Positions 8,433 to 16,932 of a DNA stretch of 64,000 nt are shown in pieces; the first letter of the stretch is position 1; each line of letters begins with the position of its first letter. The notes below the pieces were generated by a model. The model made no database searches. It saw only the letters and a program-made list of their open reading frames with translations, and had not been told where the DNA came from. A program made the position numbers and the translations under genes. This DNA is from Rhizobium tropici CIAT 899 (GTDB lineage Bacteria; Pseudomonadota; Alphaproteobacteria; Rhizobiales; Rhizobiaceae), in assembly GCF_000330885.1 (NCBI RefSeq), contig NC_020062.1, forward strand, positions 1,806,374-1,870,373, read 5' to 3'.

Positions 8433-9881
8433 ATGACAGTCACTTTGACGAAAAGGGCAGATATCAATCTCCAGTCCGTTCTTCGCGTCGCCTGGCAGGG
8501 GGAGAATGTGAAAATCTCCGACGCGGCCATCGCCGAGATTGCCCGTTGCCGTGAAGCATTCCTGCTGCTGATCGACAATGATCCCACGGTCATGATCTAC
8601 GGTGTCACGACGGCGATGGGAGAGCTGGCAAGCACGCGTCTTTCCCGGGAAGAGCGCGACCGCCACGCGCGGATCAAGGCGTTTGCCGCCGCGACATCCT
8701 TCGGCGATCCCTATCCCGAACGTGTCGTCAGGGCGATGGTGTTTGCCCGCCTTGCGAATTTCATCGAAGGCAACGCCGCGACCACCCCACGCATCACGCT
8801 GGCGGTCGCCGACATGCTCGATGGCGCTCCGTTGCCGACGGTCGCATCGTCAGGGCAAGGCGGCGCCGGAGAAATTCTTGCGCTCTATCCACTGTTTGCC
8901 GAGCTGACGGCCCGCTTTGACCTCGAAGTCAAGGAAAGAGGATCGCTCATCAACGGCTCGCCCTGCGCCGCTGCCCTTCTGGCGGATGCCGCCCTGGCAG
9001 CGCGGCGGCGTCTTCATCTGGTGGAACAGGTCTTCGCCCTGTCGATCGAGGCGTTCCGCGCGCCGATGGAGCATTATGACGCCGCGCTCGAGCAGCTCTG
9101 GGGCGACGAACATGAAGCAGCAGCCCTTCGCGCATTGCGCACGCTTCTCGCGGGCGCCGGCACCGATCGCCGCAACTATCAGGCTCCGGTGAGCTATCGC
9201 ATCGTGCCTCGTGTGCTGGGCCATGCCCATCGCGCCGTCTCCGCCGCCGAGCGCGCCGCAAATCTGTCGCTTGCCTCGGCCTCGGACAACCCGGTCTACA
9301 TTCCGCCCGACGAGGAGCATCCGCTCGGCCGATGCATCAGCACGGGCGGCTATCATAACGCGATGGCCGCGCCGGCGCTGGATGATCTTGCCGCCATCTG
9401 GGCCGACATCTGCCTCCTGTGTGACCGCCATGGTTCCAAGCTCCTGAACGGCGCGGTGTCGCATCTGCCCAACATGCTGATGGTCGGCCGTCATCCGAGC
9501 GACAGCGATGGCCACGGCAGCCTCGGCTACGTGCCGATGGCGACAACCGGATATCTCGAACAGGCGAAACTCGCTGCACAGCGGACCTTCATACCCGGCA
9601 CGGAATCGGCAGGATCAGGTCAGGACGATGTTGCCGCCACTGCCTTCCTGGCCTGGGCCAAGGAAGAACGAGCGGGCCGTTGCCTGGACGCCTGCCTGGC
9701 GAGTCTTGCCGTGATCGCTTCGCAGGCACTCCACGTTACCGGCCGTCAGGCGCCGGCTGCATTGCGTGATTTCGTTTCGGAGGTGCGCGGCGTCGTGCCT
9801 CCGGTCGATGACGATCGCGTTCTCGGGCCGGAGTTGTCGCGCCTGGCAGCACTGTTCACCTCAAAGGCATTCACACCCTGA
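8433..9881 (+). CDS. Histidine/phenylalanine ammonia-lyase-fold protein lacking the canonical MIO tripeptide
   Basis: A 482-aa protein that aligns along the HAL/PAL fold. YGVTTAMGELASTRLS (56-71) corresponds to the YGVNTGFG loop. SLINGSPCAAALL matches the INGT segment, RRNYQAPVSYRIVPRVLG the Y-S-x-R region, and ASASDNPVYIPP the TDNP region. At the position of the autocatalytic Ala-Ser-Gly (usual context GSVGASGDLAP) it reads GQGGAGEILAL (141-151), that is Ala-Gly-Glu. The 4-methylideneimidazolone cofactor may therefore not form, or may form differently. ACCTCAAGGAACG precedes the ATG. It diverges from the UbiD/UbiX operon. Possible roles are an unusual ammonia lyase or aminomutase, or a non-lyase relative. 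Confidence 0.75.
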   Translation: MTVTLTKRADINLQSVLRVAWQGENVKISDAAIAEIARCREAFLLLIDNDPTVMIYGVTTAMGELASTRLSREERDRHARIKAFAAATSFGDPYPERVVRAMVFARLANFIEGNAATTPRITLAVADMLDGAPLPTVASSGQGGAGEILALYPLFAELTARFDLEVKERGSLINGSPCAAALLADAALAARRRLHLVEQVFALSIEAFRAPMEHYDAALEQLWGDEHEAAALRALRTLLAGAGTDRRNYQAPVSYRIVPRVLGHAHRAVSAAERAANLSLASASDNPVYIPPDEEHPLGRCISTGGYHNAMAAPALDDLAAIWADICLLCDRHGSKLLNGAVSHLPNMLMVGRHPSDSDGHGSLGYVPMATTGYLEQAKLAAQRTFIPGTESAGSGQDDVAATAFLAWAKEERAGRCLDACLASLAVIASQALHVTGRQAPAALRDFVSEVRGVVPPVDDDRVLGPELSRLAALFTSKAFTP

Positions 9882-9892
9882 CGCCCGTGCGT

Positions 9893-10000
9893 CTTCGCAC
9901 AGTGACGCTGCCGCCTTCACCCAGATGCGGCGCAGCCGCCTGGGTAGCCAGAAGCAGACCAAGCACATTGATGTCGAACATTTTGATGCGGCCATACCGG
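9893..10000 (-). pseudogene. Short relic of a short-chain dehydrogenase (SDR)
   Basis: On the minus strand about 30 codons read FDINVLGLLLATQAAAPHLG then EGGSVTV. This matches the alpha-E/beta-5 part of SDR enzymes just before the catalytic serine. Homology stops at both ends and there is no start codon. It overlaps nothing functional apart from the gap after the ammonia-lyase-fold gene. It marks past deletion or recombination here. Confidence 0.5.
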
Positions 10001-10097
10001 CGACGTAAGCTGCTGGCTAAAGGAGCAATCATGCCCTTTCGTGGACGGTACCGACCTCAACACGCGTTCAGCGTTTGCTCGTGCCCGATCTGGCTGA

Positions 10098-11459
10098 TCA
10101 TGGACGGCGAAAGGATGCCGCTATGTGACGATCCGGCAATCTGTCACCTTCGCCAAAAAGCTTTCTGCGAAGCGAGCCCTGTTCATAAGCGGTTTTGTAG
10201 AGGCCGCGCTCCTGAAGCGCCGGCACCACAATGTCGATAAAGTCCTCGAAGCTCTCCGGCACGACCGTGCGGGTAAGATTGAAACCGTCGATCTCGCCTT
10301 CATCCATCCATGATGAAAGCTCATCGGCAACCTCCGTGGCATCGCCGACGACGACCGGGTAACGCCCACCCATGGCAAGCTCCTGCAGCAACTGCCGCTT
10401 TGTCCAGCCGCGTTGCTGAGCGATCTGCGTTGCCGATTGGCTGGCATTGGACTTGCCATAGGTGATGGCCTCATCGAGATCGTACCTGGAAAAATCGATG
10501 CCCGTGCTGGCCGAGAAATGAGCAAGTCCCGCCTCCGGATTGGCATAGTGCAGATATTCTGCATGCTTCTCCCGTGCCGCGGTAGCGGAGCGATCGGTTA
10601 TGACTGTCATGCCGAGGAAGATCTTTATGTCTTCCGGCTTTCGGCCGGCAGCGACGACCGCCTCGCGCAACGAACGGGAGGCCGCGCGGGCTGAGTTCTT
10701 GTCAGGCGCTGCGATGAAGACGCATTCTGCATGGCGCGCTGCAAACTGCTTCCCACGGCCGGACGTTCCGGCCTGATAAAGAACCGGCGTGCGCTGGGGC
10801 GACGGTTCGGCCAGGTGATAGGCCTGCGAGCGGTAAAACGGCCCTTGATGGTCGATCACATGCACCTTTGATGGATCGGCATAGATACGCCTTTCCTTGT
10901 CGGTCAGGACCGCGCCATCCTCCCAGCTTCCCTCCCACAGCTTGTAGAGCAGGTCGAGATAGTCATCGGCGCGATCATAGCGGATGTCATGCTCGATCTG
11001 GTTGTCAAGACCCAGACCGCGCGCTGCGCTGTCGAGATAGCCCGTCACGATGTTCCAGCCGACGCGGCCATCGGTCAGATGATCCAGGGTCGAGATTCGC
11101 CGGGCAAAGATATACGGCGCGTCAGCACTGGCATTGACGGTAATACCGAATCCAAGGTGCCGGGTCACGGCCGCCATCGCGGAGACGAGCAGGAGAGGAT
11201 CGTTGACCGGCAACTGAATGGATTCACGAAGCGTCAAATCGGCGGAGCCCTGATAGACGTCGTAGACGCCCAAAATGTCGGCAAGAAAGATGCCGTCGAA
11301 CAGCCCACGTTCCAGCGTGGCGGCAAGCGAGGTCCAATAGTCGAGTGTCTTGTAGCGATGCGACTGATCCCTGGGATGCGCCCATAGTCCGTGATTGATG
11401 TGCCCGACGCTGTTCATGTTGAACGCATTGAGCAGTATGTGTTTTTTCCTCGTCGCCAT
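10098..11459 (-). CDS. NtaA/SnaA/DszA-family FMN-dependent monooxygenase
   Basis: A 453-aa bacterial-luciferase-like (TIM barrel) flavin monooxygenase. Family signatures are the N-terminal HILLNAFNMNSVGHINHGLW (7-26), GRVGWNIVTGYLDSAARGLG, and the NtaA-type ending VPALQERG. Such enzymes use reduced FMN from a separate reductase to oxidise sulfones, chelators such as nitrilotriacetate, or related compounds. It is the last gene of a six-gene minus-strand operon with a MetQNI-like transporter and two SfnB-like proteins. A role in releasing sulfur from an organosulfur compound is therefore the best guess. No flavin reductase gene is visible here. Confidence 0.88.
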   Translation of the reverse strand: MATRKKHILLNAFNMNSVGHINHGLWAHPRDQSHRYKTLDYWTSLAATLERGLFDGIFLADILGVYDVYQGSADLTLRESIQLPVNDPLLLVSAMAAVTRHLGFGITVNASADAPYIFARRISTLDHLTDGRVGWNIVTGYLDSAARGLGLDNQIEHDIRYDRADDYLDLLYKLWEGSWEDGAVLTDKERRIYADPSKVHVIDHQGPFYRSQAYHLAEPSPQRTPVLYQAGTSGRGKQFAARHAECVFIAAPDKNSARAASRSLREAVVAAGRKPEDIKIFLGMTVITDRSATAAREKHAEYLHYANPEAGLAHFSASTGIDFSRYDLDEAITYGKSNASQSATQIAQQRGWTKRQLLQELAMGGRYPVVVGDATEVADELSSWMDEGEIDGFNLTRTVVPESFEDFIDIVVPALQERGLYKTAYEQGSLRRKLFGEGDRLPDRHIAASFRRP

Positions 11460-11476
11460 CTTCAGCTATTCCGATT

Positions 11477-12715
11477 TCAGATCGCGCCGTGGCGCGGTGG
11501 CCGTTTGCCATTGAGATAATAGTTGCCGATGGCCTGATACTTCCAGCGCACCGGGTCATGCAGCGTATGGGTGCGGGCGTTGCGCCAATAGCGATCGAAG
11601 TTGTCATCCGAAAGCGTCGATGACGTGCCCGACAGCTCGAACAGCTTGTTGGCAGCAAGCAGGCTTGCCTTGGTCGTCAATATCTTCGCTTCCGCAACGG
11701 CGATCGAGGCGCGGGCAACGCTGTCCTCGGTCATATCGGCGCGAGCCGCATCCGTTGCCTCTGCGGCTCGCTTCAGCAAAGCTTCCGCGGCCCGCAGCCG
11801 CAGCCAGACATTCCCGACGTTTTGCAGCGTCAGAGGATCTTCCGAGGCGCGTTCGACCTTTGAATCCAGCCAAGGTCGGGCCCGTTCGCGGATAAACCGC
11901 AACATTTCCCGATAGGCACCCTGCCCTATGCCAAGATCGATGGCCGCATGCATGATCTGAGCGATCGGACCGATCGTCGTCGGGCGCTCAAAGGAAGACT
12001 GAAATGGCACGATCCATTCCGGCTCGATCTCTACCTGATCGAATCCGACCGAGCCACTTCCGGTAACCCGCTGCCCGAAGCCGTCCCAATCGTCGACAAT
12101 TGTCACCCCGGGCGCATTGCGCGGGATGAAGGCGAGATAAGTGACGTCCCTTGTCTCCTCCTCAGCAACAATAAGGGTCGGAATCCAGTGCGCGTAAATG
12201 GCGCCAGTGCAGTAAAATTTTTGGCCCTGAACGACCCACTTTCCCCGCTCGCGAAAAAGCCGGGTACGCCGCTTGAAATCGCGCTGGCCGATTTCCGCCA
12301 GCGCGTTGCCGAAGCGGTCGCCCGCCAGCACACGCTCAAAAAAGAAGCGTTGCTGTTTGGCTGAAGCTCCGACGCGCAAGACTTCAAGCGCGTAAAAATG
12401 ATTTTGCGGAATCTGCGACAGCGATCCATCCGCGGCACCGATGATGGCGATCACCTGAGCCAGCGTGTGCGTCGACACGCCTGCACCGCCGAATTCGCGC
12501 GGCACGGTAATGCCCCACAAACCAGTTTCGCTGAAACGCTCCAGTTCATGCCATGGCAGGATGCGATCCCTGTCCCTTTCGGCGCTACCGGCGGCAAATT
12601 CTGCCGCCAGCACGGTTGCAACCGCGATCGCCTGCTCGTCGTCGGATATGAGATCGGGTCGCCGCAGCGGCGGCGGTGCGGGTTCGACGGGGATGCGAAA
12701 GTCGGTATCAGTCAC
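11477..12715 (-). CDS. SfnB/DszC-like acyl-CoA-dehydrogenase-fold flavin monooxygenase (copy 2)
   Basis: I set the start at the GTG at 12715, preceded by GCGAGGAAAACC and lying 11 bp after the stop of the upstream paralogue. This gives 412 aa. The fold is the acyl-CoA dehydrogenase type, with GLWGITVPREFGGAGVSTHT near 75-94, SQIPQNHFYALE, and the C-terminal DRYWRNARTHTLHDPVRWKY. That last motif is typical of the SfnB/DszC group (sulfone and dibenzothiophene monooxygenases, sulfur-acquisition oxidoreductases). It works with reduced flavin rather than acyl-CoA. It is similar to, but clearly diverged from, the preceding gene, so the pair may act on different sulfur intermediates. Confidence 0.87.
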   Translation of the reverse strand: MTDTDFRIPVEPAPPPLRRPDLISDDEQAIAVATVLAAEFAAGSAERDRDRILPWHELERFSETGLWGITVPREFGGAGVSTHTLAQVIAIIGAADGSLSQIPQNHFYALEVLRVGASAKQQRFFFERVLAGDRFGNALAEIGQRDFKRRTRLFRERGKWVVQGQKFYCTGAIYAHWIPTLIVAEEETRDVTYLAFIPRNAPGVTIVDDWDGFGQRVTGSGSVGFDQVEIEPEWIVPFQSSFERPTTIGPIAQIMHAAIDLGIGQGAYREMLRFIRERARPWLDSKVERASEDPLTLQNVGNVWLRLRAAEALLKRAAEATDAARADMTEDSVARASIAVAEAKILTTKASLLAANKLFELSGTSSTLSDDNFDRYWRNARTHTLHDPVRWKYQAIGNYYLNGKRPPRHGAI

Positions 12716-12726
12716 GGTTTTCCTCG

Positions 12727-13986
12727 CTAGTTCCATTGATGGCGGGCCGGGAATATGCCGTTGAGCTGATAATTGCCGAGCAGATGATATTTCCAGCGGA
12801 CGGGGTCGTGAAGCGTATGCACGCGCGCATTTCGCCAATGTCGATCCAGATTGTGGGCAGCCCGCGTCGCCGCGGACCCCGCGACATCGAAAAGCGTTTC
12901 AGCCGCCTTCAGCGCAACTTCCGTCGTCAATATCTTGGCTTCGGCAACCGCAACGGAAGCTCTGGCGCTCTCCGCCTCGCTGACAGGCGCCTTTGCCACC
13001 TCGTCGATGACGGCCGCCGCTTCATAAAGAAGCGCTTGCGCCGCGTGCAGATCCGCATGGAGATCGCCGATTTCATGCAGGATCGTCGGATCCTCACAGG
13101 CTGACTGAAGGCCGGAATCCATCCAAGGTCTTGCGTGATCGCGGACAAAGGTCACGGCATCGGCAATCGCGGCCGCCGCTATGCCGGAATCGATCGCCGC
13201 CTGAATGAGCTGCGAGATGGGACCGGAGACACCGGGCCTGTCCGCATAGGACCAGATCGGGAAAACCAAAGCTTCTTCCACCGGCACGTAAGTAAACTCT
13301 ACCGAACCGCTGGCCGTCGTGCGCTGGCCGAAAGAAGACCAATCGTCGATGACGCGCACGCCCGGCGCGTCATAGGCAGCCCAGACCTGGACCGCACGCC
13401 CGTCATCGTCGACGGCGCGCGTCGGAATCCAATGAGCGAAGATGGCACCCGTGGAATAGAAGCGCCGCCCGGTCAATCTTAGTCCATCTGCCTCGCGCGT
13501 CAGGCGAGTTGAGCTGTGGTTGACCGCCTTCTGGCCACGCTCCGGCCCTGCATTGCCTATGCGATAACCGGCAAGGATATCGCCGTAGATACGGGCTTTC
13601 TGCTGTGGCGATCCCACATCGCGCAAGAGCGCCAGCACGCCGAACTGGTTCTGCGGAATCTGACCGAGTGCAGGGTCGGCTGCGCAAAGGATTTCGAAGA
13701 CCTTGGCAAGCGTTACGCAGGAGACGTCGGCGCCTCCGTATTCCTTCGGCACAGTAATGCCGCCGAGGCCGCTTGCGGTATATTCCTCGACCTCATCCCA
13801 GGGAAGACGACGAACACGGTCCCGTTCTGCGGCACCCGCCGCGAAACGAACTGCAAGACTATCGGCAATCTCCAGCGCCTCGGTATCCGAGCGGATCAGA
13901 TGCGGAGTACGCGGTGGCAAGGGGCGCCTGATGGCGCTTTCTTCTTTCAAGCCGGACGCAGCCGGCACGGCATCAGGTTCAGTCAT
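12727..13986 (-). CDS. SfnB/DszC-like acyl-CoA-dehydrogenase-fold flavin monooxygenase (copy 1)
   Basis: A 419-aa protein from the ATG at 13986, which follows CGGAGTAGCTCC. A longer frame to 14169 overlaps the permease gene and is rejected. Family motifs are GLGGITVPKEYGGADVSCVT (about 87-106), GQIPQNQFGVLALL, and DRHWRNARVHTLHDPVRWKY near the C-terminus. Its job is probably oxidative attack on an imported organosulfur compound, next to the MetI-like permease gene 28 bp upstream. Tandem duplication with the following gene is evident from the shared endings (LLGNYQLNG versus IGNYYLNG). Confidence 0.87.
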   Translation of the reverse strand: MTEPDAVPAASGLKEESAIRRPLPPRTPHLIRSDTEALEIADSLAVRFAAGAAERDRVRRLPWDEVEEYTASGLGGITVPKEYGGADVSCVTLAKVFEILCAADPALGQIPQNQFGVLALLRDVGSPQQKARIYGDILAGYRIGNAGPERGQKAVNHSSTRLTREADGLRLTGRRFYSTGAIFAHWIPTRAVDDDGRAVQVWAAYDAPGVRVIDDWSSFGQRTTASGSVEFTYVPVEEALVFPIWSYADRPGVSGPISQLIQAAIDSGIAAAAIADAVTFVRDHARPWMDSGLQSACEDPTILHEIGDLHADLHAAQALLYEAAAVIDEVAKAPVSEAESARASVAVAEAKILTTEVALKAAETLFDVAGSAATRAAHNLDRHWRNARVHTLHDPVRWKYHLLGNYQLNGIFPARHQWN

Positions 13987-14014
13987 GGAGCTACTCCGGA
14001 TATTGTCGCTGATA

Positions 14015-14668
14015 TTAGCGCGCTCGCAGGCGCCGCACGGCATGGTCGCCCGCGAACTGCACCAAACAGACCATGGCAATGAGCACAGCGATGACAACCG
14101 CCATGACGGTGGTATCGAAGCGCTGATAGCCATAGCGGATCGCCATATCTCCGAGACCGCCCGCGCCAACCGCGCCTGCCATGGCCGAGGCGCCGATCAT
14201 GCTGACGATGGTGATGGTGAAGCCGCCGACGATGCCCGGAAGCGCTTCTGGCAGGAGCACATGGCGCACGATGTGCCAGCGGCGGCAGCCGATCGCCTGG
14301 GCAGCTTCGATCAACCCGCCATCGACCTCGCGGAGGCTGACTTCGGCGATGCGCGCAAAAAACGGCGTCGCGCTGATGGAAAGCGGCACGACGGCGGCCC
14401 ATACACCGATCGTCGTTCCGGTGAGCCATCGGGTCAACGGCAACAACGCCACCAGGAGAACGATGAATGGCGTAGCCCGAAAGCCGTTGATGATTGCGGC
14501 GAGAATGCCATGCAACCGCGGCGCATGAATGAGGCCGCCAGACGCTGAAAGCACCAGGAAGACGGCAAGAGGAATGCCGGCGATAAATGCAATGAGAGCG
14601 GAAGCACCGACCATCGCAATCGTATCGAGAAACGCCTGCCACAGGCGTTCATACATCATGGTCGACAT
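14015..14668 (-). CDS. MetI-like ABC transporter permease
   Basis: From the ATG at 14668 the protein is 217 aa, exactly the usual MetI length. It has five or so hydrophobic segments and the permease EAA loop EAAQAIGCRRWHIVRHVLLP. The start lies inside the 3' end of the ATPase gene (20-bp overlap), so translation is coupled. A start at 14749 would overlap the ATPase by 101 bp and is unlikely. With the adjacent MetN- and MetQ-like proteins it forms a methionine-family importer. The monooxygenase neighbours suggest an organosulfur substrate rather than, or as well as, methionine. Confidence 0.9.
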   Translation of the reverse strand: MSTMMYERLWQAFLDTIAMVGASALIAFIAGIPLAVFLVLSASGGLIHAPRLHGILAAIINGFRATPFIVLLVALLPLTRWLTGTTIGVWAAVVPLSISATPFFARIAEVSLREVDGGLIEAAQAIGCRRWHIVRHVLLPEALPGIVGGFTITIVSMIGASAMAGAVGAGGLGDMAIRYGYQRFDTTVMAVVIAVLIAMVCLVQFAGDHAVRRLRAR

Positions 14669-15806
14669 AACCCAGTACCCTGACTTGATGAGCAAGATCG
14701 GCAAATTGCGAACGAACCGTCGGGTTGCTCCCCGCCCAGCGTACTGCAATCAACAGCCGGCCGTGAACGCGACCCTCAATGCGGTCGAGCGAACTCTGCA
14801 GCAATCGAACGGAAGCGCCGGTTGCACTGGCTATTCTGGAAAGGTCGGGTTCCAAGCCACCCTCACCCGTATAAACCAGTTCCCAAATAGCCTGCGAGTG
14901 CTCGTCGCTCGGCGAAGATCGCAGATACCTGGCTATATCCTCCGGGATATCGCGGTTGAGGGGCCGCAAGAGCGCCTGCGTGGCAGAATGCTGCGGATTG
15001 CCGAAAATGCGCCAGACCGGCCCGGCTTCGGCAATCTCACCCTGATCGAGAACAAGCACGTGATCGCAGATCTCACGGATGACGCTCATTTCATGAGTGA
15101 TGAGAATGATGGTCAGCTTGAGACGGCGATTGATGTCCTTGAGTAGGCCCAGGATGGAAAGCGTCGTCTCCGGGTCGAGCGCCGATGTCGCCTCATCGCA
15201 AAGGAGGATTTCCGGCCTATGAACAAGTGCGCGCGCAATGCCCACGCGTTGCTTCTGACCACCGGAAAGGCGCGACGGATAGGTGCTCTCCTTGCCCTCC
15301 AAACCCACCAGCGACAGGACTTCGGCCACTCTTTCTTCGATCTGCCGGCGCGGCACGCCTGCAACGATCAACGGCAAAGCGACATTGCCCCAGACAGTCT
15401 TGGCTGAGAGAAGGTTGAAGTGCTGGAAAATCATGCCGATGCGTCGTCGCAATGCGACCAGCGCATCCTCATCGAGCACCGAAATGTCTTGTCCGTCGAC
15501 CAGGACCTTTCCGTCTGTCGGCTTTTCCAGGCGGTTTATAGTCCGCAGCAAGCTGGATTTTCCAGCCCCGCTTCGACCAATGATGCCATAGATCGCACCG
15601 GCCGGCACATCGAGACTGATGTTCTTGAGGGCATGGACCGGACCAGCCGCCGACGAATAGATCTTCTCGACACCGTCAAAAGCTACCGACCCTATCGGAG
15701 AGCCCGGCAGCGGCTGAGCGACAGCGGCGGCGTGCCGCAAGGTGCCGCCGCTCGCCGCCGTCTTGTGTTCCGGATCCTGCCTTGTCCGCTCGATCAATTC
15801 AGCCAT
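14649..15806 (-). CDS. MetN-like ABC transporter ATP-binding protein with NIL domain
   Basis: A 385-aa ATPase. Walker A is GRSGAGKSS (77-85), the signature is LSGGQKQRVGIARAL, Walker B is ILLCDEATSALDPETT, and the switch histidine is in ILITHEMSV. A C-terminal NIL-type regulatory domain occupies about 300-385. It has roughly 40 extra N-terminal residues compared with typical MetN (about 343 aa). The start codon overlaps the 3' end of the substrate-binding gene by 13 bp. Confidence 0.92.
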   Translation of the reverse strand: MAELIERTRQDPEHKTAASGGTLRHAAAVAQPLPGSPIGSVAFDGVEKIYSSAAGPVHALKNISLDVPAGAIYGIIGRSGAGKSSLLRTINRLEKPTDGKVLVDGQDISVLDEDALVALRRRIGMIFQHFNLLSAKTVWGNVALPLIVAGVPRRQIEERVAEVLSLVGLEGKESTYPSRLSGGQKQRVGIARALVHRPEILLCDEATSALDPETTLSILGLLKDINRRLKLTIILITHEMSVIREICDHVLVLDQGEIAEAGPVWRIFGNPQHSATQALLRPLNRDIPEDIARYLRSSPSDEHSQAIWELVYTGEGGLEPDLSRIASATGASVRLLQSSLDRIEGRVHGRLLIAVRWAGSNPTVRSQFADLAHQVRVLGYVDHDV

Positions 15807-16597
15807 GGGAGCGTATAAAGCTTCTGATCATTGGCGAATGCTTTGCTGATTGCCGCTCGGACAGCCGGCGAATTCTGATAAAGCGCCACGAGCTCCTTAA
15901 TCCCGGCATCATCTACCTTTTGCTTTTGTACCGCAAAAATGATGGCAAATTGCTTGTCGTCCACACCGGAATAGATAAGGCCCGAGCTCGGATCGAAGGC
16001 CTTGGATGCGACGATGAAGTGCGGATAGCCCTGGGCCAGATCGACATCGCCAGTCACGCGCGCAAGCTGCGGACCCTCGACCTCGTTGAAGGTCAGCTTC
16101 TTCGGGTTATCGACGATATCATCGAGCGTGCCCTTGAAGCCCACGCCGTCCTTGAGCTTGATGAGACCAGCCTTTTGCAGCAGGAGCAGTCCGCGACCCT
16201 GATTGACGGGATCATTGGCGATCGCAACCTTTCCGTTCTGCGGCACATCGGCAAAATTCTTGTACTTCAAGGAATAGATACCGATATTGGCGAGAACGCC
16301 GATACCTGCACTGCCAAAATCATAGCCCCGTTCCTTGATTGCATTGTTCAGGAACGGCTGATGCTGGAAATAGTTGACATCGATATCACCGGATTGAAGT
16401 GCGATGTTTGGCGTCGTCCAATCACTGAATTCGACAACCTGGATATCCAAGCCCTTGGCCTTGGCCTCGGGGATCACCGCTTCGATCGAGTCGGCATAAA
16501 CGCCCGGCACAACACCAACCTTGATTGTCTCGGCCTGTGCGACCCCAGTCGCTGCGAGTAGAATTGCGGAAAAAAGACCTGCAATATGAATTCTCAT
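15794..16597 (-). CDS. MetQ/NlpA-like substrate-binding protein
   Basis: From the ATG at 16597 (after GAGAGGATGAC) the protein is 267 aa with a Sec signal peptide, MRIHIAGLFSAILLAATGVA, probably cut after AQA. No lipobox cysteine is seen, so it is likely a free periplasmic protein rather than a lipoprotein like E. coli MetQ. The mature part starts ETIKVGVVPGVYADSIEAV and contains VNYFQHQPFL, both typical of the NlpA family. It is the first gene of the six-gene sulfur-type operon. Confidence 0.9.
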   Translation of the reverse strand: MRIHIAGLFSAILLAATGVAQAETIKVGVVPGVYADSIEAVIPEAKAKGLDIQVVEFSDWTTPNIALQSGDIDVNYFQHQPFLNNAIKERGYDFGSAGIGVLANIGIYSLKYKNFADVPQNGKVAIANDPVNQGRGLLLLQKAGLIKLKDGVGFKGTLDDIVDNPKKLTFNEVEGPQLARVTGDVDLAQGYPHFIVASKAFDPSSGLIYSGVDDKQFAIIFAVQKQKVDDAGIKELVALYQNSPAVRAAISKAFANDQKLYTLPWLN

Positions 16598-16932
16598 GTC
16601 ATCCTCTCGGTTCAATGACATGGAAGATAAAGACCACAAATTTTATAGGCAAAGACGGAAATACCCACCAACGAGCCTATATGGAATATTTTTTCTCCAG
16701 TCCGCCCGATTTGCCATGATGTCTCTCAAAACTGCTTGGGCAAAGCCGCAATCCCTCTTCTGCGCCCTATTGCATCGGAAGCGGGAAAAGATGGGCTAGC
16801 CGGTCGGCTTCGGCAATGCGGACGATATCACGTCCCGGCTTCGCGATCGCTTCTGGCCATGATGGATGAGACGTTTCCGCATCTACGATGACGCGCTTGC
16901 CGTTGTGTCCTGTGACTTGGGTTGGCGGTCAC
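16598..16932. promoter_or_regulatory. Promoter region of the metQ-like operon and 3' flank of the GntR gene
   Basis: This 335-bp gap holds an inverted repeat TATAGGC (16644-16650) and GCCTATA (16675-16681), 24 bp apart, upstream of the metQ-like start. It is a possible operator for a sulfur regulator. On the minus strand about 16795-16910 reads like a fragment of a lost protein (HNGKRVIVDAETSHPSWPEA, then RIAEADRLAHLFP), which I cannot assign. No SAM riboswitch pattern was recognised. Confidence 0.4.
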
